Shown here: piece after piece, positions 23,296 through 36,500 of the stretch
Numbering within the stretch: the stretch's first letter is position 1
Layout: every line of letters begins with the position of its first letter
NCBI GenBank assembly: GCA_030522415.1
Contig: CM060118.1
Span: forward strand, 25,059,151-25,123,150
Length of the DNA stretch: 64,000 nt
Origin: Channallabes apus
Lineage: Eukaryota; Chordata; Actinopteri; Siluriformes; Clariidae
Direction of reading: 5' to 3'
Notes under the pieces: generated by a model
Told to the model about the DNA's origin: nothing
The model's input: the letters and a program-made list of their open reading frames with translations, nothing else
Database searches by the model: none
Translations under genes and position numbers: made by a program

Positions 23296-23540
23296 ATACT
23301 AGTTGTTGTTGGTGTTGGTCTTTCGGCTGCTCCTGGCAAGAGGGCGGCACAGCAGAGAATCTGGTCCATACGCCGGATGCCCTTCCTGACGCAACCTTCC
23401 CATTTTATCCGGGCTTGGGACTGGCACTGCCTGCAGTGACTGGGGTTTGGGCAGTGGCTAGGTATCGAAGCCGCGCCTTTCGCGTGGCAGGCAAAATACC
23501 TAACACAGAGCCACCAGTGCCCAATGCAAATATTTGTAAA
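23296..23540. repeat. dispersed repeat of unknown class
   Basis: GTTGGTGTTGGTCTTTCGGC ... GATGCCCTTCCTGACGCAAC ... CATTTTATCCGGGCTTGGGA; shorter related pieces recur at 26637-26711. It replaces the right end of the family-F element. Confidence 0.6.
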
Positions 23541-23744
23541 TAGGGATTTAAAATTAACTCAAATTATCTAAAATTCATGTTCTGTTTGATCAAATTGTTT
23601 TTGGCCCACAATAAAAAGTAATGTGAACAAAATACTCAATTTGAGTGGATCTAAGAGTTTGAGCTAGATGATCATTTAACAACTAGCTTTACAAATTAAA
23701 ACGCTAAGTTATAGGTCTTTTTTTTTAATCTGGCAAAGATGAAC

Positions 23745-24560
23745 AGTTTTTTCCCAATGTGTCAGACACAAAGAGTTTATGGCAACAAGACTTTGTTCCT
23801 TAACATGTGAATCTGAGGGGCGTGTGTCTCTCCAAGTCCAATAGAAATAATTTGATGGCTTCATAGGTGTATGTCCACTCCTTTTGGAATTCAATGTTTA
23901 GAGCACAGACCTGACCAAATATCATTCCTAAAGCTGCTGCATCGTCATCCAGGCCCAGAAGGAAAACTACAGCTTCAGCAGTTTGTTCATGGTCCTCTAG
24001 TAGCTCCAAAAGGCCAACCGTCACCTCCTGACCCAAACCTCCACAGCAGCCCTCTAGTTAAAAAGAACAAGAGAATTCACTCATGCGGCCATGTGTGCTG
24101 TGGTGGAGCAGGACGCTGCTGTGCTGAGGATATGAACTGTTAACTCCTGCACAGTACAGTAACATAAAGCCAAAAGTTCGCAAAGTTCCCCTCAGTAATG
24201 TCACGGTGCCTCAGTATAACGATAAATGGAAAAACACCAACCTCACTTATATAACTGTCTAAAATAACCTGTAAGCTGTAAGTAATAAATCCTTACCCAG
24301 AATAAAGAGTTCACAAAACAGCAATCTTCACCTCTTGAGTGCAGTTTGCATCAGTCCGGCAGGGGGGATGGGGAATTGTAAATCACGTGAAGGTACAGTA
24401 CACTGCTGGCTCAACTTGATTTTTTTTTTTTTTTCCGTTTATTCAGTCCATGTTCTCAACACAATGTTACCTGTTGTCTCAACAAATAACACTGTAAGAA
24501 ATTGGGACAACAATACAATATTAATTCATCCAACAATTATATAGTTGGAGTTATCACAGT
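23745..24560 (-). pseudogene. unidentified gene cassette, copy 1
   Basis: Homologous, in opposite orientation, to 37600-38835. On the minus strand: a promoter/5' block with TTGTTGAGACAACAGGTAAC and AATCAAGTTGAGCCAGCA, a leader ending TTTATTCTGG|GTAAGG (donor), an intron with TTTATCGTTATACTGAGGCA, an acceptor TTTTTAACTAG near 24055, and a last coding exon to a TAA near 23802. The exon reads [61 protein letters not shown] do not recognise it with certainty; the layout resembles the C-terminal block of multi-copy fish SAMD3-like proteins, a tentative recollection. Intron retention shows it is not a retrocopy. Confidence 0.5.
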
Positions 24561-25230
24561 GCATGTAAAAAGTTCATTCATTCATCTTCTATACCGCTTT
24601 ATCCTTATACACAGGGTCGCGGGCATGCAAAAAGTTAATTCCATTTATTATTGACATTAACTCAAACATATTTTGAGCATTTTGAGTATAGTTTAAAATA
24701 TGCAGGTTTCAAAACCACAGTTAATAAAAAAACTATTCAAGAAACATCTTGGCAATAACGGCACATTTTTCTAAAATTTCATGTTATGGGATTATAATAA
24801 TCTTATATATGATTATCCAGTCTCTTTCAAGGTGCATTTTTTGGAATTTCCCAAGCCACCACAGATTTGTCATGTCACCAGTTACTGAAATGGATTCAGT
24901 AATAACTTTCAATCACCCATTTCTGTAACCACTTTATCCTAGTCAGTGTCACAGAGGACCTGGAGCCTATTCTGGAAATTCTAGAAAGAAGTTGGGAAAG
25001 CACACCCCTGATGGGGAATGCCAGTCCATCCCTGGGATTTATGTACACATACCTACACCCAATCATTAACACCTACTGTACAAGCAATTTATCATAACCA
25101 ATCCAACTGACAGCTTGTTTTTGGACAATGGGACAAAAACAGAACACAGATATGGGGAGAAAACCTACAACTTACAGGTAACATTTACTCAAGTTTAGAA
25201 ATAAACCAGGGATCCTGGAATTACACATAT
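24561..25230 (-). repeat. fragments of SINE family 1
   Basis: 24582-24622 (TTCATTCATCTTCTATACCG) and a more diverged piece 24905-25165 (ACCACTTTATCCTAGTCA ... GGACCTGGAGCCTATTCT) match the 3' half of the family at 35075-35413. No head. Confidence 0.65.
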
Positions 25231-25231
25231 A

Positions 25232-26195
25232 CAATACTCACAATAAGTAAGGGATATTGTTATTTACATGAGTGCTTTTTGGGGGTGTGCTGGTGGAATT
25301 GGGGGATGATGATGGGTTCTATGATGTCTTTGAGGTAAGAACGTGCAGTGACTGAGCCATGTACAATAACCAGATCTGTTTTGTGCTGACTGGTGATGCC
25401 TGCCCAGACTGTTGCACCTCCTCCACCAAAGCAAATCCTGGGGACCATGTTGACCTCAGCTTACCACTCACCTCACCTTCTCCTGTGCAAGGTGACCTGA
25501 AACTCATCAGTGAACAGGACGGTAGACCTCTGCTGCATTGTCCAGGTCATATGGTCTTGTGCCCACTGCAAACGTTCACAGCGATGTCTTGGTGTCAGTG
25601 GAGTCACCTGCAACCGCTGTCTGGCATTCGAGCCAAAGTGGTGGAGTTGGTTGCGAACGGTTTGTCTGGAAACCTTAGTACCCCTCGCATCTCGTAAATG
25701 GGCCTACTGCTAACGATGTCAGAGTTGATAAGTCCTTAGGTATTGGTCATCGTACAGGTACAGGTCTGTCATGAACTCTGTCAGTAGTTCTGTGTCTTGA
25801 TGCAAGTCTGCTGATTGCACTTTGAGACACACCAAGTTCACGAGCAACATCTGACTGCCTGCCAGGTGTCACTGCTCGTCTGTTAAGTGATGTCATGTGT
25901 TCATGGCTGTTTGAATGATGAACTTGGAATGACTTGCTGACAATACCAGCTTTTTATACCCACAGAATGTTGAAACTGATGCCACATTGAAAAAGGTTGT
26001 CTTTTCGGATTGGCCCCAATATAAGGCACACCTGTACACAATGAGACCATTACATGGAAAACACAAAATAAGGTGTATCTATCACCCCAATACAATTGCC
26101 TCCCTATCCCAAAAATGTCTGAAGTGAAACAAACACTGTATGTATGACATCCACTAAGTCTCTAACAATATTCCTAACTTATTGTGAGTAGTGTA
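25232..26195 (-). mobile_element. Tc1/mariner element, family G
   Basis: Inverted ends CAATACTCACAATAAGT and ACTTATTGTGAGTAGTG, TA at 25230-25231 and 26196-26197. 964 bp, shorter than other families in the window. Confidence 0.75.
25250..25910 (-). pseudogene. Tc1-like transposase, family G, heavily broken
   Basis: Pieces on the minus strand: RRAVTPGRQSDVARELGVS (DNA-binding region, 25895-25810), then stops, QTNRSQPTPPLW, ending [26 protein letters not shown] at 25330-25262. The C-terminal half with the last catalytic Glu is absent, so the element is internally deleted. Confidence 0.7.
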
Positions 26196-26197
26196 TA

Positions 26198-27963
26198 TAA
26201 TTAATATTTGTCATTAAAATGTATATGCACATAATTTGCACAAATTATAAAAAGCATTTACGGACATACATGTACAAAACATGTGAGGATAAAATATATA
26301 CTAAAGGCTAAACAGAAATGTCTTTTTGATGGCCATCAAAAGATTTTGTTTTGCACATGTTCACAGAAGGGACAACAGGGAAAAATGAAAGGAGCTAATC
26401 AGAAACATGGATGTAGTTTTGATTGGTTGGTATTGTTCCTTCTATTGGCCCCCCTCCAATAATGCCTCAAGCCCCTGATTTAGGCTCCAGGCCCACCACG
26501 ACCATGAAGAGGATAAGCAGTATGGGAAATGAGTGAGTAAGAAATAGTTTTTTTTTTTTTTTTTTGCTGCCACTAATTTTCTAATTTTACAAATTTACTA
26601 AGTCACTACAAAAGCACGACCAAAATTTGAGTTTGCCATTGTTGTTGTTGGTCTTTACGATGCCCTTCCTGACGCAATCCTCCCATTTTATCTGGGCTTG
26701 GGACCGTCACTGCATCCATATTTGTATTAAAATATAACCAACATATTAATATTAAATTGCATACTTAAATAACCACATATACAATTCCAGGCTGTTGTAT
26801 CCATTGTAATAAAACTGTGGAATGTGGAGTTATTTGCAAAATCACACAGCATTCACACTTACATAACCCAAGAAAGTTTGACATGAAATTTTGGCATTTG
26901 TGCTTGTTAACACTCATTCAACCCAAAGAAAACATGCACAAAATAGTCAGAAATAGTCTGCAAAATCAGTTTGCAATGCTTCTTGCTTCCTTTAAAAAAA
27001 AAATTCTCAAAACTTTTAAAATGGAGTTAGCCCATTTTGCTGTCAAACTGTTCATATGATCCAATCACTTCCTAGTAATCTGGTATTTTCAGATGGACAG
27101 AGAAATGCATACTGTAGCTGACAATTATTTTTGTGCACTTCCATACAATATAATCTGTTTAAAATATCATCCTTAATCACATTCTTCTTGCTCCTGACAA
27201 ATCATCCATGCTAGATAAGATCATTACTTTATATAGTTCACTCTTAATAGATTAATTCTTTAAACATCAGTGGAATTCTTTCAAACAGCTTAAAGAACAC
27301 GTCATATTTTCACTCTACACTGTCATTCAACCCATCACTTCCTCCACATTATCACTTTTATAGACTATCTGTGGCAATCTAAGAAAAATATTCTGTGATG
27401 CATGTGCTTAAGAACAATGAAAGCTATCTGTCACTCAGGCCATGAATAATGATTCCATATAGGTTTTAAAACCGTCCTGAGTGTAACACACACCCACTTT
27501 CTTTACTAATAATATTATTTTATAACATTATAATCTTAATAGTATTTGGAAATTATGGCTTTTGACCAATTTGTGAATGAATAAGAATTTCATTACATTT
27601 TACTTGCCCCTTCTTTCATCTTCTTCTCTTTTGCCAAGATTTTGCATATCCAATTAAGTGGCCAAGAAAAAGAGTCTGGTGAAACCAAGTGATCCTATCA
27701 AGGATTACAAAGTCAGAGTACTCTTTTAAAGGCTATTAGAATGCTTGTCTTCAGCAAATGAATTATCACTTGAAAATGTTAAAATGCACAACTCACTCAC
27801 AAAATATACATTTTAAGTTCATAATTCAATCTTTTGTGGTGAAGTATAAAATAAAAAAAAAGTAACAGTAAAGGTTATGGCTGGAAAGAATTTTAAATCT
27901 TTGGGTTTAGATGTGTGCTCTAGGAGTTTACTTTATTCTTCCAGTTATTTTTCTAAAGTCATT
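26198..27963. other. AT-rich gene-free stretch
   Basis: Only a 75-bp piece of the 23296-23540 repeat (26637-26711) is identifiable. Confidence 0.5.
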
Positions 27964-27965
27964 TA

Positions 27966-29585
27966 CAGTGGTGTGAAAAACGATTTGCCCCCCTCCTGAT
28001 TTCTTATTCTTTTGCATGTTTGTCACACAAAATGTTTCTGATCATCAAACACATTTAACTATTAGTCAAAGATAACACAAGTAAACACAAAATGCAGTTT
28101 TTAAATGAGGAGTTTTATTATTTAGGGAGAAAAAAAATCCAAATCTACATGGCCCTGTGTGAAAAAGTAATTGCCCCCTGAACCTAATAACTGGTTGGGC
28201 CACCCTTAGCAGCAATAACTGCAATCAAGCGTTTGCGATAACTTGCAACAAGTCTTTTACAGCGCTCTGGAGGAATTTTGGCCCACTCATCTTTGCAGAA
28301 TTGTTGTAATTCAGCTTTATTTGAGGGTTTTCTAGCATGAACCGCCTTTTTAAGGTCATGCCACACCATCTCAATAGGATTCAGGTCAGGACTTTGACTA
28401 GGCCACTCCAAAGTCTTAATTTTGTTTTTCTTCAGCCATTCAGAGGTGGATTTGCTGGTGTGTTTTGGGTCATTGTCCTGCTGCAGCACCCAAAATCGCT
28501 TCAGCTTGAGTTGACGAACAGATGGCCAGACATTCTCCTTCAGGATTTTTTGGTAGACAGTAGAATTCATGGTTCCATCTATCACAGCAAGCCTTCCAGG
28601 TCCTGAAGCAGCAAAACAACCCCAGACCATCACACTACCACCACCATATTTTACGGTTGGTATGATGTTCTTTTTCTGAAATGCTGTGTTACTTTTACGC
28701 CAGATGTAACGGGACACGCACCTTCCAAAATATTAAACTTTTGTCTCGTCGGTCCACAAGGTATTTTCCCAAAAGTCTTGGCAATCATTAAGATGTTTTT
28801 TAGAAAAATTGAGACGAGCCTTAATGTTCTTTTTGCTTAAAAGTGGTTTGCGCCTTGGAAATCTGCCATGCAGGCCGTTTTTGCCCAGTCTCTTTCTTAT
28901 GGTGGAGTCGTGAACACTGACCTTAATTGAGGCAAGTGAGGCCTGCAGTTCTTTAGATGTTGTCCTGGGGTCTTTTGTGGCCTCTCGGATGAGTTGTCTC
29001 TGCGCTCTTGGGGTAATTTTGGTCGGCCGGCCACTCCTGGGAAGGTTCACCACTGTTCCATGTTTTTGCCATTTGTGGATAATGGCTCTCACTGTGGTTC
29101 GCTGGAGTCCCAAAGTTTTAGAAATGGCTTTATAACCTTTACCAGACTGATAGATCTCAATTACTTTTGTTCTCATTTGTTCCTGAATGTCTTTGGATCT
29201 TGGTATGATGTCTAGCTTTTGAGGTGATTTTGGTCTACTTCTCTGTGTCAGGTAGCTCCTATTTAAGTGATTTCTTGATTGAAACAGGTGTGGCAGTAAT
29301 CAGGCCTGGGGGTGACTACAGAAATTTAACTCAGGTGTGATAAACCACAGTTATTTTTTAACAAGGGGGGCAATCACTTTTTCACACAGGGCCATGTAGA
29401 TTTGGAGTTTTTTTTCTCATTTAATAACGTAAAACTTCATTTAAAAACTGCATTTTGTGTTCAATTATGTTATCTTTGACTAATACAGTAGTTAACGGTT
29501 TTTGATGAGCAGAAACATTTAAGTGTGACAAACATGCAAAAGAATAAGAAATCAGGAAGGGGGCAAATAGTTTTTCACACCACTG
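27966..29585 (-). mobile_element. Tc1-like element, family A, second copy
   Basis: TA at 27964-27965 and 29586-29587; same ends and same 1620-bp length as 13075-14694, opposite orientation. The two copies are nearly identical by eye, implying recent activity of this family. Confidence 0.95.
28184..29176 (-). pseudogene. Tc1-family transposase, family A, one nonsense codon
   Basis: Collinear with the 330-aa frame at 13484-14476. A single stop replaces the Glu codon right after WTDETKV (GAA to TAA, at about 28733-28735), splitting it into a 147-aa N-terminal part and a C-terminal part with [10 protein letters not shown] and [12 protein letters not shown]. The codon at the expected upstream start reads ATA instead of ATG. 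Only these lesions separate it from a full frame. Confidence 0.92.
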
Positions 29586-29762
29586 TATATTACATTCCTT
29601 ATCACCTAAATTCAGCTGTTGCCTGGGTGATTTACACAAAGTTTGGTGATTTAGGGTTAAAATATTGAACATATTTTCTTTTGTGTTCTAGCACCAGCAG
29701 TGTCTAATGTATAACTGATTATTACACAATATGTGTAAAATATCCTTCCTATCCTATATAAT

Positions 29763-30700
29763 ACAGTCAGGTCCATAACTATTTGGTCAGTGACACAATC
29801 TTCATATTTTTGTTTATATGCACCAAAGTGGAGAGTGAAGACTTTCAGGTTTAATTCAATGGACTGAACAAACTTTACATTACATTTTGCAACACTTTTT
29901 AACAATTACAGTCATAAAATTTTTTTTTAAGTCTCTTCATTTTAACAGACTTAATAGAAATGGACAGCATAATGATGAGCAGATAAATGCTTGTTATTTT
30001 GGAAGGTTAAAAAATGTACAAAGATAAAAAGTTGATTGCATTTGATAGCTATTCATGGAAACTCTCAATACTATACATGTACCAACCAATGCAAGTGAAG
30101 GAAGATGGAAAACAAATCTAGAGATTGTAGATTACAAATTTGGTACATTCTTAAAAATAAAGAATGTGCTGAAGATTGTCAATGCCTAAAGGCCTGTAAG
30201 ACAACTAAAGTAAATGATCACTGAATTCTTGGCTTTGAGAAGAACATCCACTTGTCAACATCTAGTCAAGCCAAGAACACTCTGAAGGAGGTACTTTAGT
30301 TGTATGACATAGGCATGGGCCTGTATGGCTGCCAATGGAACTGAATAATTGATGTTTATTGATGATGTGACTGCCGGGCATAAGAAGCAGGATGAATTAT
30401 GGAAATGTATAGTTATAACTTTTGCTCAGGTTAAGTAAAATGAAAACTAATAGAACAGCACTTTATAGTAGAGATGGATAATAGCCCCAAAAGCAACAAA
30501 AAAGGTATTTTCTTTTTTAATTTTCTCAAGGGTTTGAGCCGTTCACTTAACCTACAACACACCCCAGTGTTTTTTTTTAACTTATGAAGACGCAAAGACC
30601 TACAAATAAACACCAACTGTTAGTAGCTTCATTAAAGGCAAATCATCTCAAAGGAGGAAACTCTGCATTTGGTCATGTACATTGGTTCCAGACTTCAGGC
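29763..30700 (+). pseudogene. decayed Tc1-like element, family I
   Basis: Left end CAGTCAGGTCCATAACTATT, then DNA with the remnant transposase: TIWYILKNKECAED-like and, at 30310-30370, AWACMAANGTE-like and VFIDDVTA-like peptides (MAANGTE, FIDDVTAGHKKQDELWK) in broken frames. No right end identified. Confidence 0.65.
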
Positions 30701-31378
30701 AATCATTGACTGCAAAGTCACTTTCCAAATGCTTATACTGTAGACCTGACTGCAGCTGCCTCCACCACTCTGTTTTAACATAAAATTGCAGATGTCTTGA
30801 GCCACAATTAATTTCTTCATATAAAATTTAATAAAATTATGTAGATGAAATTAATAAAAAATAATTAAACTGCAAAGTGCTTAAAGATACAATTTTAAAA
30901 TTGGTTGTTTATTTAAAAACCTCAGCAGCAACCTAATTTCCCCTCGTATCTGTTCCAACCACTCAGAATTCAGCATTACCAGTGTACTAATCACCTACCT
31001 GATCATCTGTCATTGTCTGCACCTGTCTCTCACTGGTTCATGCCTTAAGTTAGATGTTTTTCATGCTTAAATGATTCATAGGTCATTGTGATGCTTAACA
31101 AAAAAAAAAAAAACATTCCTCTGAAATGGGTCAGGTACAGGGACTGTACTGAAAATTACAGCAAACAAATTGCCAAAAATGACAGACAACAAAGTCCCTC
31201 AGGAATACTGGAGAACTATTCCTCAAGACTACATAAAAAAAATACCCCGACACTTTGGAAACAAAATATGAAGAAATGAGCAGTGCCTCAAGCCTTTTGC
31301 ACAGTACTCTATATAACACAAAATAAAAAAAATGAATGTTAATAAACACGATAGAAAAAAATCTTGGGTGACCTATAG
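30701..31378 (-). other. downstream of ipmk; probable 3' UTR and spacer
   Basis: Follows the ipmk stop at 31379. An AATAAA on the minus strand is at 30908-30913. A short relic with TTTTGCACAGTACT (31297-31310) matches the ends of the element type at 54505, suggesting a transposon scrap inside the UTR region. Confidence 0.35.
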
Positions 31379-33517
31379 TCAGTCTTGCAGGATCTGCTCC
31401 AGAACAAATAGGAGGCTTTTCAATCCATACATGTAGCCATCATCTGAACTGTTACTAGGAAACACATGGGCAAAGTCAATCATCTTGACCTCCACATTTT
31501 CATCCTTCCTTCCATTTGAGCTCTTGTTTTCAACTGTAGTGTTTATGTTTGCCTCCATGTCAGCCGTCATTCCCTTAGCCTGGTGATGTAGAGAGTGAGA
31601 TCCAAACCCATTCGCTTTCCTCACATAATGAAAGGCATCATGAATGCTATTACAGCTTACCTGCCCAAAGGAGCTTTTCAACTTTGAGCTAGTGAGATCA
31701 GCATTACATTTGTTCTCACACTCAACTTGCCTATGTCTCTTTCCTGTCAGAGTTTCACTTCTGTTTTTTGTATTGGCTCTGTGAAGACAGCCCTCATATA
31801 CAAACAACAAAGAGCTGGCATAAAAGTGGAGCTGCTTTTGGCCCTCAAACCAATGGAGGATTTTACGGATTTTATGAATGCTTAGAGAAATGGCATCTTT
31901 TCTTAACTCCTCTCCATTATGGAAAAATCTAGCTAGTCCTGCAAAGAAAAAAACAGAAACTTGTTTTCATATTTCAATAAATTGTAACTGGAATAATGTG
32001 AGGAAATTGTTCTCAAGAATTACTCAAATTAAATTCATACCAGTTTTAATTGTTTCCTTTGTCAGACTGCGTCCATACAACTGTTCATGAGTAATATAAG
32101 TTCCTGAAGCTATGTGGTAAACCTGAAAAGGAGAAAAGAAGACTGAAGGAGACATCACATGATATCCTTGATTGCACTGCTAGTTGTTGTTAATTGTCAA
32201 AAACATAATCAAAACAAAATGTAATGAATGTCCTTGTGACAGCAGGGGTGTGGTCAAGCATGGATTGGGAGTAGGGATAAACAGGTTGAACCGCAGGTAA
32301 CACATAATGGTTAATGTGTGTCTCTGTGTGCCTGCAGGAGTGAGACAGAGAGCCAGTGACCTGAGAGCTCAGCTGAGAGCAGAGCAAGGTGTCTCATTAG
32401 TGCTGAAACCTGGGATCGTGAAAGAGATGCACACTATGGAGTCCTCACCCTTCATGTAGCTCATCAAAACCCTTGCTTGCATCCACCTAAGCCAAGTCTA
32501 TAATAACTGCACACAGAGCAGCAGAAACAGTTCCAGCTCCTACTACAGGTCCAGGAGAAAGCTCTGTGCTTTGGCACCTTGTGCAGTATGGGGTCCTGCA
32601 GCCAGAGCTTGGATCAGCTCTATAGCCATGCCTTAATTTGCACTTCCTATGAAGGGCCTGCAGGAAGACCCGGAACCCTTCCTTGATCTCTGCGATGGGA
32701 CCACTGGCCAACACGGGAGTCATAGTGGCCAGTTCATCTGTTGCTGCTTCTGATAGCTTCCTCACTACCCACCAACTCCCCTTCAACAAAATGCTGGAGT
32801 ACCTAAACCTGAGAAAAGTGAATATGTAGTGGGTTGGCTGTACTCCTGAATAATAACGCCAGTGCTTTCACTTTGCTTTCACAGTGAGTACGGCTGGTCA
32901 CTCGTTTGTCTTTGCACAACAGCTCTGGGATGCTTTTCATAGGTGGCTGCTGGCAAAGGAGTGCAACATTTGAGGGGATCATCTACCAGGTGGTGCTGGT
33001 GCATTTCATTGCCCGGCTGCCACAGGAAACACAGTGCCCGACCGATGCTGCTGAGTGAGGAAACGCAACTGGCTTAGGACCATTTGGCAGTGGATCTGGA
33101 AGCAATCAGTTGTATTTCAACACAACTTTCTCTCTCTTATACTAATGTTGGGCTTTCCCCTCCCATACCTTTCAATTGGTAAAGAAACGCCATATTGGGT
33201 AACACTCAAACTAAAAGGGCAATATCCTCCTTTTGATTTAGAAGATCCTGAAAGGGATTCTGACTGATCAGTAAGATGAGGACACCATGGTTCACCATGT
33301 TGGGTGGACTGGTTGAACAGTTTAATAAAAGGCTTGAAGACATGATTTGAAGTTTATTCTGGATGAGAATTAGAACTAGGATAGGTGGGTCAAATGCCAC
33401 AAGCCTCCATAATATTTTCCCTGTCTGAATGTTTTACTGTATGGTTGCAAGCGCGATGGAATCCTAGACATAAATGAAAAAAACTGGGAGGAATACCATC
33501 TCTCCATCTAGAGATGG

Positions 33518-33597
<80 letters not shown>

Positions 33598-36500
33598 AAA
33601 GTCGTCCTACACAGTAACCCCTCCTTCCTCCTCCTCTACCCTCTCTGGTCTCAATCACTACTGCTACGATTCCTTTCAAAGGTAAAGTGCAGGTTAATTT
33701 TTTTTTTACCTTACATTTTGTATTAATATTTTATATGAATAGTTTTTGTTGGTGGAATGAATTGTCTGAGTTTTCATTATTTCGTATGGGGAAATTGGTA
33801 TACGAGTATACTTTGATATACAAGCACGTTTCCGAAATGAATTATGCTTGCAATCCAAGGTTTAACTGTAGAAGGTTATAATTATAAGGTTAGGCGAATG
33901 TATAGAGGATGCACCCAGATCTCAGCCTTATGACGCCTCGGAGGAATGTGGTTTCTGTTAATGGTTGTTCCTGAGAGGGTGGAGACAGGGAGAAGAGGTA
34001 AATCAAAAAGATGTGGTCCAATTCACCCCATTCCTCTGAGGATAGTACCTCCACAAAGAGTACCAGTTCTGCTAAAAGAACGCCTTTGCAGAGTAGCACT
34101 AATCTTATTGGGCACATGGTTGTGCAGTCAACCCTATAGATAATCTCAACACAGGAAAAATGTTGTTCAAGGTCAACTCAGAGCTGTTCTTGATATGGGA
34201 GAAATTAAGTAGTTGTAGTGATTGATGAATGAGGCTTGTGGTCTTCGTGACCAAGTCTGATGGGTCAGTCTGGTTCTTTGTTCACTATAGGAATGTGAAA
34301 GCAGTGTCTCAATTTGATGCATAGCCAATGCCTCAATCAATTGCCACTGGAGATAAAAAAAAGGATATTGTCAGATTCTCTGGACTCCAATATCGTGCAA
34401 GAAAACAAAAAGCCTTTTTCAGACACAAATTCTTGACTCTTCTGTTTAGGTTCTGTCTGGGGCTCTAGCAACATTTCAGCATCTAATCATACCTCATCCA
34501 ATTATTGGTTATTGTATTGATATTAACCATTAGAATTTGAGGTGATCCATGGATCAGGGGCACAGATTAATGTGATGGGTTTGCATTCCCATGTGGGGGG
34601 CCAAAGTGGTTCAAAGTGGACAGAAGCAGTCTTTATTGTCTCTGTGTGCCTACAGGAGAGAGCCAGTGATGCATGTGTGTGTGTGCACAAGTGTGTGAGT
34701 GAAATTAAAGTCAATGAAATCTAAAGCAAATTAAAGCATAAATCACAGTGTCATTTCCATTTGACTCCAATCCTTCATAGGGAGAGTCAGACTACTGTTT
34801 TGATTACAACAAATACATAATTAACCATTTTGAATGTCCACTGATTATGCCTCCAGAACGGTTACTACAGTCTGTGAAGAAGTAGTCATGGTTCATCAGC
34901 CCAGAAAATGTTTATCCTAGGCAGGGTTTCATGCTTGATAGGATTCCAGTCTATCGCTGGGCAGCTCTAACAATTGCTATGCAAAACATTTAAAAGGGTT
35001 CATTTTAATTAGATTTCCCCACATCTGTAACCCATGAGACCCATGCGAGTAACTACTGTATATGGCAAGTTCATCTCAATCACTCATCTTCTATACTGCT
35101 GGATTCTGTTTTCAGGGTCGCAGGGGGCCTGGGGCCTATCCCAGGAGGCTTAGGGCACAAGGCAGGTTACACCCTGGACAGGGTGCCAATCCATCGCAGG
35201 GCACACACACACACACACACACACTATGGGCAATTTGTGAACGCCAATTAGTCTAACCTGCATATCTTTGGACTGTGGGAGGAAACCCACCAAGTAAGCA
35301 GAGACCCTGCAAACTCCAAGCACACAGAGACGGGACTCGAGCCTGGCCGGGAATCGAAATTGGACCCTGGAGCTGCAAGGCGACAGTGCTACCCACTACA
35401 CCACCGTGCCGCCTGGCAAGTTCATGAAGATAAAAAAAAAAGTAAATAAAAAGTAATTTAAAAAATGTAAATGATGAAACATTAGGTCGCATATAAGGTA
35501 AATAATTAATGAATGGCCTCCGAGTGGCACAGTGGTAAAGTGCTCGCCCTATCATCCGGAGATCGCTGGTTCGTTTCCCGGGTGGTGCTGTAACCTCTCA
35601 CAGCCGGAGGCATTGAGAGAGCTAAATTGGCTGAGCTCTCTCAGCGGGGAGGGATGAGAGGTATTTAATGCTCCCACATTAATCACACGGCTCTACGCCA
35701 TTCGTGTGTCTGTGAGCTCACGCACGCGGAGGGAGTGGATAGTGCTGGCCTCGAGTGTGTTATGATGCCCCCAACGGTGCGTGAGCGAGCAGTTCGAAAA
35801 GAAGAGGTCGACTGGTGTCACGTGGTTCAGAGGAAACGCGTGACAGCCCCCGGCCCTCCTGGCTGAATGGTAGTAAGTAGCCTTAATGTGGGAGCCCCCC
35901 CTTGTGACGGGAGGGAATTGGACATGACTAGATTGGGGAGAAAATCTGGGAAAAAGAATTGGACAGGACTAAATTTATTTTAAAAAATTACAATAATAAT
36001 TAATTAATATTTATGTAGACAAAGATTCGATATTGAAAACATACACAGTCTCACCCTCATTCCTAGAATCAAGAACCCAATCTCTTCCATTAGAGGATAC
36101 TTTCTAATGTGCTCTTCCTGTTTCTCTTGTGAGGCAAACGGATCATAGCTCTTCCTCCCAATCTTCACATCCATAATACATGGACATGCAAACCTGCCGG
36201 CCACATCCTCCAGCTTTAAATACAGCTCTAAGAAAGAAAATGCATAAAGGCAGAGAATGTTTTTACAGATTAAATGCATGAACAAATTTGGATTTGGAAT
36301 AGATAGTTATGTGTTTTATTACAGAAAAATATGACCCAGCAAACACAATAACTGGTTGTCATTTTCACAACTCACAATTACAACTAACAGTAATATGATT
36401 TATTGTTCAACATGAGTAGGAAACATGTAACAGTCCGATATCAATTTAGTCAATGCTGTATGAGATAGTTGTGCTGCAGATTTTCTGCAGAGAGACTTGA

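Larger units (their letters stand above)
32230..34720 (+). mobile_element. Ty3/gypsy relic in ipmk intron 4
   Basis: Two related blocks containing GTCTCTGTGTGCCTxCAGGAG and AGAGCCAGTGA at 32318-32356 and 34638-34668 look like LTR remnants. Between them, gag-like pieces around 32490-32660 and 32960-33020 ([16 protein letters not shown]) and a reverse-transcriptase piece near 34235-34325 ([20 protein letters not shown] then FDA) in the plus frame. Frames are destroyed. A TA-type element piece with (TG)n sits inside it. Confidence 0.5.

Noticed and set aside
32487..32789. Minus-strand 100-aa open frame
   Set aside because: Lies opposite gag-like scraps of the gypsy relic and has no motif of its own.
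33464..33726. Open frames of repeated Thr-His or Val-Cys on both strands
   Set aside because: They are translations of the (TG)n microsatellite.
35340..35410. tRNA-like A and B boxes
   Set aside because: They belong to the head of a SINE with target duplications; no full cloverleaf. The same applies to the other SINE heads.
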